Shown here: positions 59,301-64,000 of the stretch, piece by piece
How positions within the stretch are numbered: the stretch's first letter is position 1
How the letters are laid out: every line of letters starts with the position of its first letter
Assembly: GCA_038503065.1 (NCBI GenBank)
Contig: JBCAMK010000001.1
Span: 1,054,001-1,118,000 of the forward strand
Length of the DNA stretch: 64,000 bases
Direction: 5' to 3'
Source of the DNA: Paragyromitra xinjiangensis
Lineage: Eukaryota; Ascomycota; Pezizomycetes; Pezizales; Discinaceae
Made by a program: the position numbers and the translations under genes
The notes under the pieces: generated by a model
Told to the model about the DNA's origin: nothing
The model's input: the letters and a program-made list of their open reading frames with translations, nothing else
The model's database searches: none

Positions 59301-61545
59301 TCACTCACCGTCACTCGCTACCAATCGGCTTTGGAGCTGAGAATTTCTTAATTTGCCGTTCCAGCCGATTCGTAAGTTTAAAATTCGACCAGCAATATAG
59401 ATACATGATGCATGTTCGTTCGCGTCGATTACCTGTCTCTAAAATTGCTCTAACTCAGAAATCATGGCACGATTGATCAGAGGCGAGCGGTTAAGTTCGT
59501 GGCTAATATGCCAAATTATCATTACTGCTTGAATTTGAGAGAAAGATAGGTATGGGCAGAGCATGTTTGTGCATAGAAATACCATTTATTGAAACAATAT
59601 TTCGATTGCTTACAGGAAGCTCCCAGTCAGACCCAACAAATCATAAACTCAAGTCACAACTAAAAAGTAATCGACATTATGGCCATTAACGTTACTTTCC
59701 CGTTAGCCAAGCCACTAGAGCAATGTACCCTGACATCAGATGGGAACTACGTCAATGACCACAATCCCACCACATACATGTATTTGACACCCATGAGTTA
59801 TTTTTTTCCTTCCTACAAAAAAAAATGTAGGATTAAACACTATCCCCACGAATTGTTGCTGTAAAACCTTATCTTGAAAAAAATTATGACAATCAAGTCC
59901 GCTCGTCATCGTCACTATCATAAGAAAATTCCCTCTCCGCCCCGCTCTCTCCTCTCTCTTCATAATTGCCATCACTGACACGTAACAAGAGGTTTCTACT
60001 TGACACAAAGTCTGGAAACTTATTTAGGGAGCTACTAGTCACAGTCGCTAAAATTCCCCAAAACGAGAAACCCATATGTTTCTTCAAACCTGGGAATATC
60101 TTGTTGGTACATATATCTTAATACCCGCCATGTCCAGAAATCCCTCGAAAACTCTGAGAGATGTGAGCCTAGCCTCGTTTTCATTAGTTAGCAATAATAC
60201 GGGAGAAAAAGAATTAGCTAGATCTTGAGGGAGCCAATGAAACTAGCGTTGACACAAAGAAAACTAATATCGCATTCAATATAGGCAAGTGGCGGTTCTA
60301 TGGGTTGCGGGGTCTTGGATATAGAGTTTCGGTCAAAATGCTGTGCCAAGAAAACTAAATAGCCCTAATAGCCCTTAGAGGGAGCTGCTCCAAGTGACTA
60401 CCACCCAAAAACGTAAGAACAATCGCTCTCGAGAGGGATAGCGTGATAGCTTACTGTGCTTCGAAATCGCGAAGATAGGGCTGAAGAGCAAAGGCACAAC
60501 CCATGGCCATCGCTTGCCAAGGGTTTGCCTGACGATTTGCCAGAGCAGTGTTGGCCCCTTCATAGTTTGAGATAGGGAGCTTCCCCCAGGGCAGTGAGAA
60601 TTTTTTTCAGCAGCACCGATCTTCGGCCATAACTAGGATACCTGGGGTGGAGTACGGGATTTAAGAATTAAAAAAAAATTGTTGGGTTTCGTTTGGTCCA
60701 AAGGGAGTAGGTGCCGCTAACTTCGGATGCATGAAATTAAAGAAACCTGGTGTTTTCATGAAAAACAATACTTTGTCGAGTAGGGGAGACGTGATATGAA
60801 TAGCCTTTCGCATATGAAGGTGCCACGAAGTTCATCGTGAAGAGAAGATAGCTTCTCTGCTGAAAAGGAAGGTGTGTGTTTTTACTAAATTAGTAATCGA
60901 CATAGTTATCATTGGCCAAATAAAGCTTTTTTCTTTTCTTTTTCTAAAAGATATGCTGCAAACGCAGGAGTAATGTGAACACTGGTATCAAGCACTTGCC
61001 CATTCGATTCAATGAGGTATCATAGTCTAAAAGCATGGGCGTCCTATCTCTCCGCGGAAAACCTAGTAAATTACTCAAAGCCCTATTGCCGGCGCGGCCC
61101 GTGCCGGTAGCACTACGCATCTATTGAATGTCGCCCACTCACGGCTGTAAGGCGTAACGCCCTGTACATCGGCTATGTCTTTGCATACTCGGCTACTAAC
61201 TACCTTCGGAGTCTCACTCAGAAATTCTCAATGTAGCGTACACTCGAGCAGGGTCATAAAAATTGGAGAACTTTAGTCCCTGCTCTCACACAATCTGTAT
61301 GGGAAAGGCTGTGCACGTTTTCCGATTTTTGACACCTGCGTGAGTGCTATCTCTGGCGTTTAAGCATTCATCATCCGTTATCACTCGCTTCACCGACAGT
61401 GGCCAAACATAAATAATCTCATTCTCTACAATGAAGTACTGAAATCCGTTTCGTGGATAATAATAGTAGTAAGTAAAAACCTACACAGAGACTAAACACC
61501 GTTCTGACACCACTTCCCCCCCCTCCAGCTCTACGATTACTAATT
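53364..61545. other. 8-kb region without recognised genes
   Basis: Contains only short open frames without family signatures; the longest, 58436-58855 (139 codons), has no recognisable motif. An inverted repeat lies at 57149-57185. Homopolymer C and T runs occur near 55365, 57680 and 59820. The first 300 bp upstream of 53363 should hold the transcription-factor promoter. Confidence 0.5.
57149..57185. repeat. Inverted repeat with 13-bp perfect arms and 11-bp loop
   Basis: AGAACCTACATAT (57149-57161) is the exact reverse complement of ATATGTAGGTTCT (57173-57185). It could form a hairpin in RNA or a cruciform in DNA. Confidence 0.8.
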
Positions 61546-63716
61546 TCAGTAATGTCTAAAATATAAAAACCTTGGAACCTGATCACAAGTATAATCGACT
61601 TCATCTCTCGTGATTTCCACGACAAGTGGTCTTCTCACGCCATGCTTATCCCTTACGATCTCGACTGCATAGATCATCTGCTTCGTATCCGAGTCGTCCC
61701 CCAACGCCAATATCTCGAGTTGCCTCGGATCAAACCCTCTAGTTTTAGCGACGGTGTTCTCGTCTTCCACGTCACTAACACCAAATGATGCGCCCCAATC
61801 ATCGGTATTCACCGGCCGAGAGTACGATTTCAGGCATGCGGTGACAAAATTGAGCGCATAGCCACTGGTCCAGTGCGGGCGATCAAGCTCGTTGTTAAAG
61901 CTGATGCGGCAGTTAAGTGCGCGCAGAGAAGGAGGGAGGAGAGCGTGCATTGCTCTGATCTGTATCGCGTGGGAAAATTAATCGTCAGCCTAAGTGACTG
62001 GGGGGAGGGGAGGGGGATGTTACTTCTGCATCGGAGCTATAGTGCTCCGGCGAAAACGCGAGGTCTCGCAGACGCTCCAGCTTTCTCAACGATCTCAAGT
62101 GTTCTTGACTTGGCGCAACAGCAGTATTGGAAGTCTGGAAACGACCATCGAGAACTAGCGTTTCTAGTGTACTCTTGTGAGACACGATGGAATCCATTAA
62201 GTCGCTACTAAATCCAGCATCCATCGCCTTGAAAAATAAGTGTAAGTGTTTTAAAGTACCCCCAAAACTTGATAAAAACTCTGGAACTTCTTCAGGGGTC
62301 AATGTGACCAATTCGAACGTGACAAGTTTAGGTTTCTTGATTGTCGCTGTCATGGCCTGGAGGAGCTCCTTGTCGTTTTCACAAGAGATCAGTACAAGGT
62401 CTCTTAGATGATCCAGGTTAAGGTATGACTTCAGCGTTTGAGGTATCTCGGCAATTGGGAAGTAAGCTAGTCGCACGTAAGGGGGTTTGTGTTTTGTGTC
62501 CGGCAGCATGAGAATATCAGGAATAAGGAGATTTTGTCGGTCCTCGACCGTCACTGATGATTCGATTTCTAAACGCAACGACTCAATCTTGGAGGAATTT
62601 CTTTCAAGCAATTTATTAATCTGGGTGAGATGGGAAGCTGTTTGGATATTGCCAACATGTAGAGTCGTCAGTGAGGTACAGTCGCCGATGTTTAAGAGAG
62701 TCCGATAATCTGGTTTGAAAAGGGGCATAAACAGTCGAAGGTCTTCGATTTTTGTTTGGTATTTGCGAAGATGCTCTAATATCATGGAGTGCGGAGACGC
62801 ATCAGGGTACCACCTGAAGTGTATTTCAACACAATGGCTCTTGGAGAAACAAGCTATAGGCTCAGGGTCTGTCTTACAGGAATCCTTGAAGCTGATCTCT
62901 TGGTATCTTCCTTAAAACATCCCGTAGGAGTAGACACATTCCATACATGTGTTCAGTAGCCGAATTACCGCGTTCATAATCTTCGACGAGATCCCGTTTG
63001 AACTCGCCGTATATGTTGATCTGCTTGCAATGGACTAGATTACGTTGCTCAGGTATGATTAAGCAATGCAGTAACCGTGGGGAGAACATTGTCCCCTGAG
63101 TGACTATTAGCTCTATATTTTTGTAGAGCCGAGGCGCAGCGAGAGCCTTCAACTTTGTGGACGAGAGGCAAAGTGACGCCAGGTCATTTGGACGACGTAT
63201 CTACGCTCGGTGTTAATTTGAGAACATCCTACAAAGGCACGGCATATCCCACCGATTAGGTGAGCGTACCTCCTGCATAATTTTGTCCGAGATTTCTGGT
63301 GGGAGATCAACAATAGTTATTTTCGTAAGGCTCCCAGTTTTCACCCGCTCTTTTACTTCATTTTGTGTCCCCGTCGTTGAGGTCGTTTTCGTTTCTGTTG
63401 TTAATGAGTCCTGTGCTGATACACTGATACTCGCTGCATCTTCGGTTGCTGTTGTTGATGTCGCCTTCTGCTCCATCTTCTCCTTGTCATCTGGCGACGC
63501 GTCGTGCAGTTCGTTTGAAGGCAGTGGGGGGATTTCAACCCCGAGATCTTCACTGCTTGTGTCCTCCAGGGTCTCTTGAAGATCGCTGCTTGGCGTGAGC
63601 AAAGACTCATCCCTTGTGGTTGCTGAGCGGTGAGGATTAGTGGCAGTCTCGTTTTTGACTTCCTCAGTTACAACTTCAACTGTTGTAAGTTTCGTCGTCC
63701 CTTCAAGCTCAACCAT
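61546..63716 (-). CDS. F-box/LRR-like protein
   Basis: Proposed exons 63716-63270, 63200-62878, 62813-62024 and 61959-61546 give 657 residues with agreeing phases. Residues 1-130 are Ser/Thr/Glu-rich and probably disordered. Then comes an F-box-like segment, ITIVDLPPEISDKIMQEIRRPNDLASLCLSSTKLKALAAPRLY (split by the first intron), followed by a Leu-rich part with irregular repeats (LTTLHVGN, LRDLVLISC, LKHLHLFF, LETLVLDG) and AMHALLPPSLRALNCRI. Such proteins usually recruit substrates to SCF ubiquitin ligases through Skp1 and the F-box; this is inferred from architecture. The acceptor of the second intron is ambiguous (62813 favoured), and a further intron near the C-terminus cannot be excluded. 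The F-box match is weak and comes from reading, not profile search. Confidence 0.75.
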
Positions 63717-64000
63717 GACAGATAGTAGATAGCAGCGAGTTCGCGTGATGTTTCGTAGAGGAGGTGAGTTGTATCCTAATGAATCGTTGATGAAAAATCT
63801 GGATCAAGTATCGAGTGAACGAGATAGAAACATTTCTGAGTCACAAACGAATGATGAGTTGAGATATGTACAGCCCCAAACATTGCCTGCCCTCATTGCT
63901 CGTGGCGGCCCTGCGGCAGCCAAGCATCGCCCGTTTCATCATCGATCCCTGTTGCACAATGCACAGAGCGAGATCTAAGTTTCGGTTAGGAGAATTTCTT

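Noticed and set aside
63748..63978. 76-codon plus-strand ORF divergent from the F-box gene
   Set aside because: It has an ATG and a clean stop, but the composition is uninformative, there is no recognisable domain, and it overlaps the probable promoter of the F-box gene.
1..64000. CRISPR array, bacterial operon or prophage
   Set aside because: There are no regularly spaced identical repeats, and gene structure is clearly eukaryotic with spliceosomal introns.

Overview
This window looks like nuclear DNA of a filamentous ascomycete (Pezizomycotina). Most genes carry several short introns (about 40-90 bp) with GT..AG ends, and several introns contain a CTAAC/CTAAT-type branch site. The protein families are typical of such fungi: a Zn2Cys6 regulator with a fungal transcription-factor domain, GH128 and GH81 beta-1,3-glucanases, a GT90 glycosyltransferase, a ferric reductase with a large insertion, a microsomal P450 and a secreted M28 aminopeptidase. 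I could not place the lineage more precisely. I assigned 13 protein-coding genes by joining open segments at splice sites whose phases agree; all exon coordinates come from reading the sequence, not from transcripts. About half of the window has no recognisable gene.

Layout. 1-1859: non-coding, with a 78-bp tandem repeat. 1860-5281: Prx5-type peroxiredoxin (+), HAD-family hydrolase (-), GPI-anchored GH128 glucanase (+). 5282-6476: spacer with the first copy of a dispersed repeat. 6477-9442: ferric reductase (-). 9443-12246: spacer with a 16-bp palindrome. 12247-15550: alpha/beta hydrolase (+) and cytochrome P450 (-), convergent with 71 bp between stop codons. 15551-18321: spacer with two more copies of the dispersed repeat and a tandem repeat. 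18322-20398: secreted protein with a LEA-like repeat region (-). 20399-24200: empty. 24201-26316: GT90 glycosyltransferase (+). 27041-28600: secreted M28 aminopeptidase (-). 28601-38755: a 10-kb gene desert with scattered copies of a short motif. 38756-41779: GH81 glucanase (+). 41780-43743: a tRNA-like Pol III element between two direct repeats. 43744-44800: mitochondrial 1-Cys peroxiredoxin (+). 44801-50402: empty apart from a long palindrome. 50403-53363: Zn2Cys6 transcription factor (-). 53364-61545: 8 kb without a recognisable gene. 61546-63716: F-box/LRR-like protein (-).

Themes. Four genes act at the cell surface or outside it (GH128, GH81, M28, the LEA-like secreted protein), and a GT90 enzyme probably works on glycans in the Golgi. 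Two peroxiredoxins of different classes and a ferric reductase point to redox and iron handling. The convergent hydrolase/P450 pair could be a small catabolic or secondary-metabolism unit, but no backbone synthase is visible. The most unusual observations are a 10-mer (TATCACTCGA) that recurs at transposon-like boundaries, the dispersed repeat of roughly 155 bp, the tRNA-like element with an oversized anticodon region, and the roughly 290-residue charged insertion in the ferric reductase. I did not find a clearly new multi-gene system.
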